Source: a bacterium (lineage in GTDB: Bacteria; Desulfobacterota; Desulfocorpusculales; Desulfocorpusculum). Taken from it: DNA of 64,000 nucleotides. The stretch covers positions 440,989-504,988 of the forward strand of contig JBBFLE010000001.1 of the NCBI GenBank assembly GCA_037481695.1, in the 5' to 3' direction. Of the stretch, positions 36,630-45,626 are shown one piece after another (the stretch's first letter is position 1; each line of letters starts with the position of its first letter). A program made the position numbers and the translations under genes. The notes beneath the pieces are model-generated. The model was not told the origin of the DNA. It was given only the letters and a program-made list of their open reading frames with translations, and did not search any database.

Positions 36630-38034
36630 TCCTGCCTCCTTTTCTTCTGGAGATGCTCCAAAACAATCTTCTTCTGGAATAAAGGATTTGGCCCACCAGC
36701 ACGACTGCCAAAAGCCCCCCACCTGCAAAAAGCCAGCTTCTGGTCCGAGCCACCCTCTCGCTGTAGCCCGCCTTGGAGAAACCCACCAGCAAAACGGCCT
36801 CAGCCCCACCTTCCATTTTTATCGGAAAACCTTTCACATAGATGTCCCCTTCCCTGGCCATACGCCCCTTGTCCGCAAACCTGGCCACCGTACGATCTCC
36901 CCTGGCCACCTCCAGAAAAACTATGTCCGGTTCCCTCCCCATGGCCCTCAAATAGCTTTCCAGCAGTTTCACCTTCTCAGCCGGGGAGTCTTCCACACCC
37001 ACCACCTCCAAGATCCGGGCCATGTGCCCCCCCCTCAGGGTGGTGGCCTGCTCCAAAAGACCCTTCTCTCCGCTCAGGGTAAAAAGGCCATAAGCCCCCA
37101 GCGCCAGCAGGAGGATGGCTGTGACAATAAAAGGAAGGCGGCTCTTCTTAGTCTTAGGGATCTCCATGGGGGCAGTGGGACCAAGCACTTCGGCTGGAGC
37201 CCCGCTCATCAGATGTAGAATCCTCTCCAGGCTTGTACGGAACTCCTTGGCAGAGCCTATTCTTTCCGAAGGATCTTTGGCCAAGGCCCTCATCATGAGG
37301 GCCTCCAGCGAAAGGGGTATCTCCGGGTTTATGGATCTGGGCAAGGCCGGATCCTGACTCAAGATTCTGGTTATGATCTCAGGAGAGGAGTTGCCTTCAA
37401 ACGGTAGTCTTCCGGTGAGCCACTGGTACAGGATCACCCCCAGCGAGAAAAGATCCGCCCTTCCGTCCACATTGCTGAAATCCTTTAGCTGCTCCGGTGA
37501 GCAATAGGCTGGAGAGCCCAACAACACTCCAGCCTTGGTAAGCCCCACGTCGGCATCCTCTATCCTGGCTATGCCGAAATCCGCTATCTTGACCCTGCCA
37601 TCTTCCATCACCATGATGTTGTCGGGTTTCACGTCCCTATGTATCACTCCTTGGGCATGGGCGTAATCCAGGGCATCGCAGATCTGGATGGCTATACGGA
37701 TAACCTCCCTCATGGCAAGGGGCTCTTCCATCTTCTCCAGAAGGCTCTTGCCTTTGAGATACTCCATAACTATGTAAGGCTGTCCTGCGCTGTGACCCAC
37801 CTGATGGATGGCTACTATGTTGGGATGATTCAACCTGGCCGCAGCCTGGGCCTCCTTGTAAAAACGAGCCTGGATCTCACGCACTTTCTCAGGCGGAAGC
37901 CTGCGGGAGGGATCCACGCGCAGAACCTTGATGGCCACCTCACGGTTGAGCCTGTTGTCATGGGCCCTGTACACGACCCCCATGCCCCCCTCCCCTATCT
38001 TTTCCAGGATCCTGTAATTGGGAGACTTATTCAT
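36595..38034 (-). CDS. membrane Ser/Thr protein kinase with extracytoplasmic sensor
   Basis: The 479-residue protein has an N-terminal PknB-type kinase domain (about residues 7-270): glycine loop IGEGGMGVVYRA, VAIK Lys, catalytic HRDVKPDNIMV, DFGIARIED and the APE-region GSPAYCSPEQ. A transmembrane helix LPFIVTAILLLALGAYGLFTL (about 305-325) leads to an outside domain of about 120 residues. A second helix, LFAGGGLLAVVLVGQILY, and a basic tail follow. Two helices with a periplasmic loop suggest signal input from outside, as in CHASE-like sensors. Its 3' end overlaps nth. Confidence 0.93.
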   Translation of the reverse strand: MNKSPNYRILEKIGEGGMGVVYRAHDNRLNREVAIKVLRVDPSRRLPPEKVREIQARFYKEAQAAARLNHPNIVAIHQVGHSAGQPYIVMEYLKGKSLLEKMEEPLAMREVIRIAIQICDALDYAHAQGVIHRDVKPDNIMVMEDGRVKIADFGIARIEDADVGLTKAGVLLGSPAYCSPEQLKDFSNVDGRADLFSLGVILYQWLTGRLPFEGNSSPEIITRILSQDPALPRSINPEIPLSLEALMMRALAKDPSERIGSAKEFRTSLERILHLMSGAPAEVLGPTAPMEIPKTKKSRLPFIVTAILLLALGAYGLFTLSGEKGLLEQATTLRGGHMARILEVVGVEDSPAEKVKLLESYLRAMGREPDIVFLEVARGDRTVARFADKGRMAREGDIYVKGFPIKMEGGAEAVLLVGFSKAGYSERVARTRSWLFAGGGLLAVVLVGQILYSRRRLFWSISRRKGGRSGSKAPKTKSS

Positions 38035-38234
38035 GGGGCAAGGAGCCTTTCATTGAACAAAAAACAATCCCGAAGCCTTTGGGAGTCATGGTTTTAAAAA
38101 CCGCAACCCGCTCAAGTGCTCTTCTTCCCATGGGCCTTATCATCGCTGGCCTCTGGGACCTCCACCTGGCATGCGGGCCCTTGTATAACAAACCCCTCTA
38201 CAGGATGTCAACCGAGCCAAAGCACTTGGCTTTC

Positions 38235-39212
38235 CTACAGGGGCAGCTGTGTGCCGATGCCCATCTCCCTGGCCCTTTGTAATATGGCCAGCCCAGTTAC
38301 CATGTCTTCTATGGCCAGGCCCAGGAAAACCGCCATGGTTTTCTCTGCCGGGTCCATTCTGCCCCTGCGGGACCCTGCTACCAGCTCGGCCAGTTCGGCG
38401 TGGGCCAGAGGCAACCTGGGGAAATACCCCAAAGATTTATAATAAGCTAACTGCTGGTGGTCATCCGTGACTATAAGATCCATTTCCTCCAGAGCCTCCC
38501 GGCTCCAGTAACAATCAAAATCCACTGCCGAGGCAAAGCTGCCCTTTTTGAGCCATCCTCCCAGTATGGTGGGCGTGGCCTCTTTCAGGATCAAGGCAGC
38601 AGTCACCAAAACATCCGCCTCTCTGGCCACCTCCTGCGGGTTTCGGGCTCGGTGAAAACCCAGGCGGGGGAACCTGGGCTCCATCTCTTCCAAGAAAACT
38701 TCTACGGCCCTGGGGTTCACATCGTACAGGAGCACATCTTCCATGTCCGGAAGCACCTCCACAAAGGCCTCCAGGTGACTTCTGCCCTGAACCCCACAAC
38801 CGCATATACCCATGACCCTGGAGTCAGGCCTGGCCAGATAACGGGCGGCCAGGGCTGAGGCAGCCCCGGTTCTCTTGGCAGTGATCCAAGTGCAGTCCAT
38901 GACTCCTAGGGGAAGCCCAGTGTCAGGGTCGTTGAGGATCAGGAGCCCGCTTATATAGGGAAGCCCTCGGGAAGGATTGGAAGGATACCCCGCAACCCAC
39001 TTTATACCGGCTGCCTTGCGCGAAGGTACGCACGCCGGCATGGCATGAAGAAAACTCTCAGGCCTAGGGTGTATCCCGGGTTTGGGAGGGGCCTCGGTCA
39101 AACCCCTTGCCTTCTCCATAAAAGCCGACTCCAGGGCATCTATGATCTCCCGCATGGGAAGCGAAACCCGCTCCACATCCATTCGGGAAAGGTAAAGGAG
39201 TTGTTGGCTCAC
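38235..39212 (-). CDS. ornithine cyclodeaminase / mu-crystallin family protein
   Basis: The 325-residue Rossmann enzyme of the OCD family shows KWVAGYPSNPSRGLPYISGLLILND with short recognisable parts KWVAGYP and GLLILND. TAKRTGAASALAARYLARPDS and the cofactor loop MGICGCGVQGRSHLEA follow. It binds NAD(P) and may act as an ornithine cyclodeaminase, alanine dehydrogenase or ketimine reductase; sequence alone cannot choose. A GTG at 39212 is preferred because GGAGG lies seven bases upstream. It stands alone, divergent from mfd. Confidence 0.88.
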   Translation of the reverse strand: MSQQLLYLSRMDVERVSLPMREIIDALESAFMEKARGLTEAPPKPGIHPRPESFLHAMPACVPSRKAAGIKWVAGYPSNPSRGLPYISGLLILNDPDTGLPLGVMDCTWITAKRTGAASALAARYLARPDSRVMGICGCGVQGRSHLEAFVEVLPDMEDVLLYDVNPRAVEVFLEEMEPRFPRLGFHRARNPQEVAREADVLVTAALILKEATPTILGGWLKKGSFASAVDFDCYWSREALEEMDLIVTDDHQQLAYYKSLGYFPRLPLAHAELAELVAGSRRGRMDPAEKTMAVFLGLAIEDMVTGLAILQRAREMGIGTQLPL

Positions 39213-39684
39213 CCAAGCTCCTCCCACAAGGAATTTTCTTACACGTTAAGGGCCTTGGACTCCTGTGTCAACAGCCTGGCAGGCACTGCACTTGGTAAGC
39301 AAAACAGATGCCTGTGTTCTTTGAGCCTGGCTCAAAGAAATTAGGCCTTTTTCAGCCAAAAAGGAACAGACGAGCCCCTCTCTAAGACATTGAGGATCTG
39401 CTCATGTTAGAATTATAGATGGCTTGGGATTTGTTGCCTGTGAGTTGCTTGGATTCTGATCATCCCCACAGGAGGGATCTGTTTTTCATCTGGGATTGGC
39501 AACAAAAGGAGGATTTGGGGTCATTTTACCATATCTTGAAACAAAGCTTTTCGTGCCCTGGCGTACTTAGGTTCTCCACCTGGGATATGGTCGGGGTTTG
39601 AACCTTAAAATGCCTAGATATGGTTTGGGAGCCCGGAGCTTGGGCTCAGGGCTCCTTGACATTAACTGATAATCCGGGTTGGAA
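39213..39684. other. divergent regulatory region with palindrome
   Basis: About 470 bases lie between the ornithine-cyclodeaminase homologue and mfd. It holds the palindrome at 39317-39339 and a second hairpin (CCTTTTT...AAAAAGG, about 39346-39364). Promoters for both genes must lie here; no gene is seen. Confidence 0.5.
39317..39339. promoter_or_regulatory. 23-base perfect palindrome (operator or terminator)
   Basis: TTCTTTGAGCC and GGCTCAAAGAA flank a single T. It sits about 105 bases upstream of the ornithine-cyclodeaminase start. It could be a dyad operator or a cruciform element; no T-tract follows directly. Confidence 0.5.
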
Positions 39685-42600
39685 ATGATCGAAGGCTTGC
39701 TTCATTCAATCCAGGAAGCTACCAAGACCCGCTTAGGGATAAGGTTAGAGGGCTTGAGAGGGGCCTGCGGGCCTTTTTTGGTGTCGCGCCTGGCAGCCAG
39801 GGTTTCCCAGCCCCTGGTGGTCATAGTGCAAAGTTCCTCCAGGGCGGATCTCTGGCACAGGGACCTGCGTTTCCTATGCAAGGCGGACACAAGGGTGGAG
39901 CTTTTCCCTTCCTGGGAGGTCCTGCCCTTTGATGAGAATTCACCCTACTTGCGGATCCAGTGCGCCAGGCTTCAAATCCTAAGAAGATTCCTCATGGGAG
40001 AGCCTCCCCAGGTGCTCGTGGTCCCCTTGGACGCCTGGATCTTGAGAACCCCTCCCAGAAAATGGCTGGAAAGCCAGAGCCTTTTTCTCACTCCAGGTCA
40101 GAACATGCCCATGGAAAAGCTGGCGGCAACCCTGGAGTCCTGGGGCTACCATAGAGTGGGCCTGGTGGAGGAGGTAGGGGATTACAGCATAAGGGGAGGC
40201 ATATTGGACTGCTTTGTTCCCGAGGCAGAGGAACCGGTACGCATGGATTTCCTGGGCGACCAGATAGAATCCATTCGCGCCTTTTCCCCCGACACCCAAC
40301 GTTCCACAAAGCGCATGAACTGGGTGGAACTCTCTCCTGTGAGGGAGATGCCCTGGTCCAAGGCAGATAGAGAAGCGGCCTTGAGGAGAATAGAGCCTCT
40401 TTTGCCTCAAAGGGCTCAAGCAGGACTCACCCCGGTTCTGGAGGCCCTGTCAGAGGGCATTGTTTTCCCGGGGATGGAGTTTTTGTTGCCCTTTTTCCAC
40501 AAGAGCCTGGATGCACTATGGGATTACCTGCCCCAAGAGGCCGTCTTGGTGTTGGAAGAGCCTGAAGAATTGCAAGAGGAACTGGCCAGGTCCTGGCAGA
40601 GGGTTCTGGCTAGAAGCACTCAAGGGGATCTTCCTCTGTGCGGTCTCCTGGAGCCTCAAAAACTATATGTGCCGCCTCAGGAAGCATGCATGGCATGGGA
40701 GTCCAGACCGGTTGTTCTCCTGGAATCTCTGGTAAAAGAAACACAGCCTCAAGACAAGAGGTCCTCTGTACGGGTTAGCTGCTCTGGCCATGAGGGGCTC
40801 AGGGCAGAGTTGGCCGGCATGGCGGCAGGTTCAGAGCCTTTGGGCGCATTGGCCAAGACGTTCCAGAGATGGGTGAGGGAAGGTTTGCATGTCCATTGGA
40901 TCATTCGTTCCCCAGGGCAGGCCCAGAGGTTGAGGGAGCACATGGCCTCCTCAGGCATCCCATGCCGGATGGATCTGCCCCAGGGAGAGTGGCCCTCTGG
41001 GCCTGCCAGGCTTTGGATTCGAGTGGGCGAACTCTCCAAGGGGTTTTCCTCAGCGGACTTGGGACTGGTCCTTCTGACCGAGGATGAGGTTTTCGGACCC
41101 ACAAGGGTTTTGGCTGCCCATCGTAAGGCCCGAAAGCCTGTTTCCTTGACTCACCTGGAGGACCTCAGGGAAGGGGATCTGGTTGTGCATGCCGACCACG
41201 GCATAGGGATTTACAGGGGGCTCAAGACCCTGGAGGCTGGCTCTGTCAAGGGTGACTTCCTGCATCTGGAATACCTTGGGGGAGACGGGCTTTATGTGCC
41301 TGTGGAACGCTTCCAGAGCGTTCACAAGTACATCGGCAATGAAGGAATACTGCCCAGGCTGGATCGGTTGGGGGGGCAGGGCTGGGAAAGCCGCAAGAGG
41401 AAGGTTCAGAAGGCCGTGGAAAGAATGGCCAAAGAGCTCTTGGAGCTTTATGCAGCCAGGGAGGTGACCCCAGGGCATGCCTTCTCACCCCCGGACTCCC
41501 TTTACGAGGAATTCTCCAGGGGCTTTTCTTACCAGGAGACGCCTGACCAGCTCAGGGCCATCGAAGAGGTCATGGCTGATATGAGCAGCTCCAGGCCCAT
41601 GGACAGGATTGTTTGCGGGGATGTGGGCTTTGGAAAGACGGAGGTGGCCATGAGGGCCGCCTTCAGGGCTGTGATGGACGGCAAACAGGTGGCTTATCTT
41701 GTGCCCACCACTTTACTGGCCGAACAGCAGTACCACGCCTTTCTGGAAAGATTCAGGGGCTACCCTGTGATCATAGAGGTTCTGAGCAGATTCAGGACTC
41801 CCACCCAGCAGCGTTCAGTGGTGGAGCGCAGCGCCCAAGGAAAGGTGGACATCCTCATAGGAACCCACAGGCTCTTGCAGAAAGATGTTAGGTTCAAGGA
41901 TCTTGGACTTCTCATTTTGGACGAGGAGCACCGCTTCGGCGTGGCCCACAAGGAGAAGCTCAAGAAGCTCAGAAAAGATGTGGACGTGCTCACCCTTACT
42001 GCCACTCCCATTCCCCGCACCCTGCACATGGCCCTGGTGGGTATCAGGGACCTAAGCATAATAGAAACACCTCCTCCGGAGCGCCTCTCGATTCGCACCG
42101 TGGTGGCTCCCTTTGATGAAAAGGTGATCAGGGAATCCGTGGAAAGGGAGCTGGCCAGGGGAGGACAGGTTTTCTTCGTGCACAATAGGGTCCAGGGCAT
42201 GGATCACATCGTGAACACCCTGAAACAGTGGCTTCCTCAAGTGAGTCTCGGGGTGGCCCACGGCCAGATGCCCGAGAGGGAATTGGCCCGGGTCATGGAG
42301 AGGTTTCACGCCCGGCAGATCCAGATGCTCGTTTGTACAACTATCATAGAGGCCGGCCTGGACATCCCCACCGCCAACACCATCCTCATCAATGATGCTC
42401 ACAAGCTGGGGCTGGCCGAAATGCACCAGATCCGAGGAAGAGTAGGCCGTTCAGGACATCAGGCTTACGCCTATCTGCTGCTCCCCAGGCAAGGTTCATC
42501 GGCTATGACCCAGGAGGCCCTTCAGAGGCTCCAAAGCCTTCAAGAATACAGCGAGCTGGGAGCCGGTTTCCGCATCGCCACCCGAGACCTGGAGATAAGG

Positions 42601-43185
42601 GGGGCGGGCACCCTGCTGGGACCTTCTCAATCAGGGCACATAGAGGCAGTGGGCTTTGAGCTTTACACCCAGCTCATGCAAAGGGCTGTGGCCTCCTTAA
42701 AAGGCGAGCCAGTTCAGGCCCAGGTGGAGCCTGAGGTGCAGCTTCCCCTGGCAGCCAGGATACCGGATTCTTATGTGCCTGACCCGCACCAGAGGCTTGC
42801 CCTTTATAGAAAGCTCACGAGGTGTGAGGGAGATGATGAGCTTAGGGCCCTGGGAGAGGAACTGGAAGACCGCTACGGCCCCCTGCCTCAGGAAGCCGTC
42901 AACTTGCTTCAACTAAGAGGGCTCAGAAATCTGCTTGTTGTGCTCGGGATCAAAAAACTGGGGCTCCATGACGGAAAGATGCGGGTTTCTTTCCACCCCT
43001 CCACTCCTGTGTCCCCTCAGAGGATAGTGGAGCTTGTCCAGAGCCGAAAAGGGGCCGGAATGACTCTTCTGGGAGAAGACACGGTGGAGCTGCCCTTGGA
43101 CAAGGGCTTTGTGGATCAGCCTTTGGCCCTGGCTGCGCGGGAAAGATTGAAACAACTCTTTCTGGATGCTAGCATGGCAGCTTGA
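39685..43185 (+). CDS. mfd: transcription-repair coupling factor Mfd
   Basis: The 1166-residue ATPase removes stalled RNA polymerase and recruits UvrA. The UvrB-like N-terminal module, the RNA-polymerase-interaction domain (EDLREGDLVVHADHGIGIYRGL) and the RecG-like motor are in order. The motor shows Walker A region CGDVGFGKTEVAMRAA, LVPTTLLAEQQY, the DEEH box LILDEEHRFGV, TLTATPIPRTLHMA and the final LRGRVGR-type motif IRGRVGRSGHQAYAYLL. The TRCF C-terminal domain is complete. The ATG at 39685 is preferred over a TTG two codons earlier. Its stop overlaps the frame upstream of the SurA-like gene. Confidence 0.97.
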   Translation: MIEGLLHSIQEATKTRLGIRLEGLRGACGPFLVSRLAARVSQPLVVIVQSSSRADLWHRDLRFLCKADTRVELFPSWEVLPFDENSPYLRIQCARLQILRRFLMGEPPQVLVVPLDAWILRTPPRKWLESQSLFLTPGQNMPMEKLAATLESWGYHRVGLVEEVGDYSIRGGILDCFVPEAEEPVRMDFLGDQIESIRAFSPDTQRSTKRMNWVELSPVREMPWSKADREAALRRIEPLLPQRAQAGLTPVLEALSEGIVFPGMEFLLPFFHKSLDALWDYLPQEAVLVLEEPEELQEELARSWQRVLARSTQGDLPLCGLLEPQKLYVPPQEACMAWESRPVVLLESLVKETQPQDKRSSVRVSCSGHEGLRAELAGMAAGSEPLGALAKTFQRWVREGLHVHWIIRSPGQAQRLREHMASSGIPCRMDLPQGEWPSGPARLWIRVGELSKGFSSADLGLVLLTEDEVFGPTRVLAAHRKARKPVSLTHLEDLREGDLVVHADHGIGIYRGLKTLEAGSVKGDFLHLEYLGGDGLYVPVERFQSVHKYIGNEGILPRLDRLGGQGWESRKRKVQKAVERMAKELLELYAAREVTPGHAFSPPDSLYEEFSRGFSYQETPDQLRAIEEVMADMSSSRPMDRIVCGDVGFGKTEVAMRAAFRAVMDGKQVAYLVPTTLLAEQQYHAFLERFRGYPVIIEVLSRFRTPTQQRSVVERSAQGKVDILIGTHRLLQKDVRFKDLGLLILDEEHRFGVAHKEKLKKLRKDVDVLTLTATPIPRTLHMALVGIRDLSIIETPPPERLSIRTVVAPFDEKVIRESVERELARGGQVFFVHNRVQGMDHIVNTLKQWLPQVSLGVAHGQMPERELARVMERFHARQIQMLVCTTIIEAGLDIPTANTILINDAHKLGLAEMHQIRGRVGRSGHQAYAYLLLPRQGSSAMTQEALQRLQSLQEYSELGAGFRIATRDLEIRGAGTLLGPSQSGHIEAVGFELYTQLMQRAVASLKGEPVQAQVEPEVQLPLAARIPDSYVPDPHQRLALYRKLTRCEGDDELRALGEELEDRYGPLPQEAVNLLQLRGLRNLLVVLGIKKLGLHDGKMRVSFHPSTPVSPQRIVELVQSRKGAGMTLLGEDTVELPLDKGFVDQPLALAARERLKQLFLDASMAA

Positions 43186-43226
43186 CCATCGCTGTTGGCT
43201 TCATTGCACGAAGAGGTGATCGAAAA

Positions 43227-44315
43227 ATGGGTATCAATTCCAGGATGTTGCTTGTCTTGGCTTTGACCGGTCTGTTGGCAGGCTGCGGTTCCAAAGCCAA
43301 GGAGGCCAAAGAAACTCAGGAAAAACTGGCCCGATGGGAAAAGGAGCATCAAAACCAGATCACCAAGCAGGAAAAAGCTCCCAGCAGTCCAACCCAGGCC
43401 GGGCAGCGTGCCGAAGGCATAGTGGCTAGGGTCAACAACGAGGTGATCTTCTACTCGGATCTGGAGTTCATGGGTAGGGAAATTTTTGAGAGGATTAGGC
43501 AGCAGACCCCACCCGAGCGGGTAGAAAGAGAGCTCCAGGAGGCCAGAAGGGCTCTTCTGGAACGGATAATTGACAGGACTCTCCTGGAGCAGGAAGCCGA
43601 ACGCCTGAAGGTCAAGATCATGGACGAGGAGGTGGAAGCCTCTTTACAGAACATGCTCAAGAACCGTGGGGCCACCAAAGAAGAACTGTATGTGGACCTT
43701 GCCAGGCAGAAGATGTCTCCCGAACGCTTCAGGGAAAAGCTTCGAAGGGAGCTTATGGTGGCCAGGATGTTGGATTTGCTGGTTCGCGCTCACATTCACG
43801 TGACTGACAAGGAATGCCAGGAATTCTACGAGGCCAATTACAAGAATCTCACTCCTTCGGCTCAGCCCGTGGGGGATGCAGTGCGGCTGCAGCAGATAAT
43901 CCTTCTGGTCAAAGGCAGTTCTGAAAAGGAGAAAGAGGAAAAGAAAAAGCTCTTGGAGGAAATAAGAAAGAGGGTGCTCAAGGGAGAGGATTTCGGCAAG
44001 CTTGCCAGGCAATACACCCAGGGACCCAATCCCGAAGGTGGGGGTGACTGTGGCTTTTTTAGGCCCGGGGATCTGCTGCCGGAGCTGGATCGAGTGGCCT
44101 TCAGTCTTAAGCCAGGGGAAGTCAGCCAGGTGGTGGAAACCCATGTGGGCTATCACCTCCTGAGGGTGATGGGCCGGGAGGAGGCATCCAGCAAGCTGCC
44201 CGATGCCGTAAAGGCAGAAATAAGGGCCAAGCTGGAAGAAAAACAGTTTCAGGAAGAAGTACGCAAGCTGGTGGAGTCTTTAAGAAAAAACGCTTTCATA
44301 GACATACGATTGTGA
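43227..44315 (+). CDS. SurA-like peptidyl-prolyl isomerase, lipoprotein
   Basis: The 362-residue exported chaperone has a signal peptide with lipobox LTGLLAGC (residues 13-20). A charged linker follows. The N-terminal SurA domain has VARVNNEVIFYSDLEF and LLERIIDRTLLEQEAERLKV. A parvulin (PPIC) rotamase domain comprises LQQIILLVKGS, GEDFGKLARQYTQGPNPEGGGDCGFFRPGDLLPEL in short recognisable pieces, and GYHLLRVM. It would help outer-membrane protein folding. It starts 41 bases after mfd. Confidence 0.92.
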   Translation: MGINSRMLLVLALTGLLAGCGSKAKEAKETQEKLARWEKEHQNQITKQEKAPSSPTQAGQRAEGIVARVNNEVIFYSDLEFMGREIFERIRQQTPPERVERELQEARRALLERIIDRTLLEQEAERLKVKIMDEEVEASLQNMLKNRGATKEELYVDLARQKMSPERFREKLRRELMVARMLDLLVRAHIHVTDKECQEFYEANYKNLTPSAQPVGDAVRLQQIILLVKGSSEKEKEEKKKLLEEIRKRVLKGEDFGKLARQYTQGPNPEGGGDCGFFRPGDLLPELDRVAFSLKPGEVSQVVETHVGYHLLRVMGREEASSKLPDAVKAEIRAKLEEKQFQEEVRKLVESLRKNAFIDIRL

Positions 44316-44570
44316 AGCTGTCTTTGGTTTCTTCTTACCTTGGAATTAGCCCCCTTTGCTTACGATTTAAGATAATGGGGCCAACTCTAGGATCTCCGGG
44401 GATGAACCGGTTCATGCTCCAATGCAGCCTGAGTTTTCCCACGTGGCTCTTCCCCGGATCTGAGCCTGAAAATGGTGAAATGTACCATGGGGAGCTGGAA
44501 GCTAAGCCACCAAGATAACCCATTGGGGGGGGATGATCTGGTTAAATCTCTTGGGACCTCTAGCCGCACC

Positions 44571-45626
44571 ATGAGTGATCTACCGGTCATAGCCATAACC
44601 ATGGGGGATCCTGCGGGTGTGGGCCCGGAAGTGATACTCAAGGCTTTGGCCAGGCCTGAACCCTGGGAAGTGTGCAATCCCCTGGTGGTGGGAGATCCTC
44701 TTACCCTGCAACGCGTCAGCAGCCTCCTGGGCATTAGGATCCCCATAAAGGTTGTTGATGTGTTTCCCCAAGGCTCCACATCTCCAGTGGTGAGCGTCAT
44801 CAAGGCCACCCAGGAGGATCTGGCCCACATCCAGTGGGGGAAGGTGGATCCCCGTTGCGGCAGGGCTCAGGTGGATTTCTTGCAAAAAGCTTTAAACATG
44901 GCCCTGGCAGGTGAGGTCCAGGCCATGGTCACTGCCCCCATCCACAAGGTGGGGCTTAAGCTGGCTGGGGTGGCGTTCCCCGGGCACACCGAGATGCTGG
45001 CTCAATGGACCAATACCCGAAAATTCGCCATGATGCTGGCCGGAAAGTTCCTCAGGGTGGTTCTTGTCACCATCCACTGTTCCCTGAAAGAGGCCTTGGA
45101 ACGTCTGTCCATGGAGGGAATAAAGGAGGTAGCTCTCCTTGCCCACCGGGCCTTGAGGGATTGGTTTGGTATAAAAAAGCCCAGGCTCGCCATATCGGGC
45201 CTCAATCCCCATGCCGGGGACCAAGGCCTTTTCGGCGACGAAGAGGAGCGCATCATCACCCCTGCGGTTAGGATTTTGAAACACGAGGGCCTCCACGTGA
45301 CAGGGCCTGTCTCCCCTGACGCAGTTTTCTGCATGGCCGCAGACGGGGTTTTTGATGTGGTTGTGGCCATGTATCACGATCAGGGTCTGATACCCCTGAA
45401 GCTTTTGGAAAGGCATGGGGCAGTGAATCTGACCCTTGGGCTACCCATCATAAGGACCTCAGTGGACCATGGCACAGCCTACGACATAGCAGGCACCGGC
45501 AAGGCCTCAGAGCAAAGTCTGTTGGAGGCCTTGATGCTGGCCGCCAGGCTGGCCTGCCATGCTGGGCTCAACAAGAGCGAAAATGCTAGCCAAACAGATT
45601 CTGGTAAGGGGAGCCTCCCAGCATAA
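44571..45626 (+). CDS. pdxA: 4-hydroxythreonine-4-phosphate dehydrogenase
   Basis: The 351-residue enzyme belongs to pyridoxal-phosphate synthesis by the DXP-dependent route. It shows [41 protein letters not shown], the metal ligands in [14 protein letters not shown] and [15 protein letters not shown], and the [18 protein letters not shown] end region. The length is close to the family norm. The start at 44571 fits the family; ribosome-binding support is weak. The end overlaps uvrA by 44 bases. Confidence 0.95.
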   Translation: MSDLPVIAITMGDPAGVGPEVILKALARPEPWEVCNPLVVGDPLTLQRVSSLLGIRIPIKVVDVFPQGSTSPVVSVIKATQEDLAHIQWGKVDPRCGRAQVDFLQKALNMALAGEVQAMVTAPIHKVGLKLAGVAFPGHTEMLAQWTNTRKFAMMLAGKFLRVVLVTIHCSLKEALERLSMEGIKEVALLAHRALRDWFGIKKPRLAISGLNPHAGDQGLFGDEEERIITPAVRILKHEGLHVTGPVSPDAVFCMAADGVFDVVVAMYHDQGLIPLKLLERHGAVNLTLGLPIIRTSVDHGTAYDIAGTGKASEQSLLEALMLAARLACHAGLNKSENASQTDSGKGSLPA

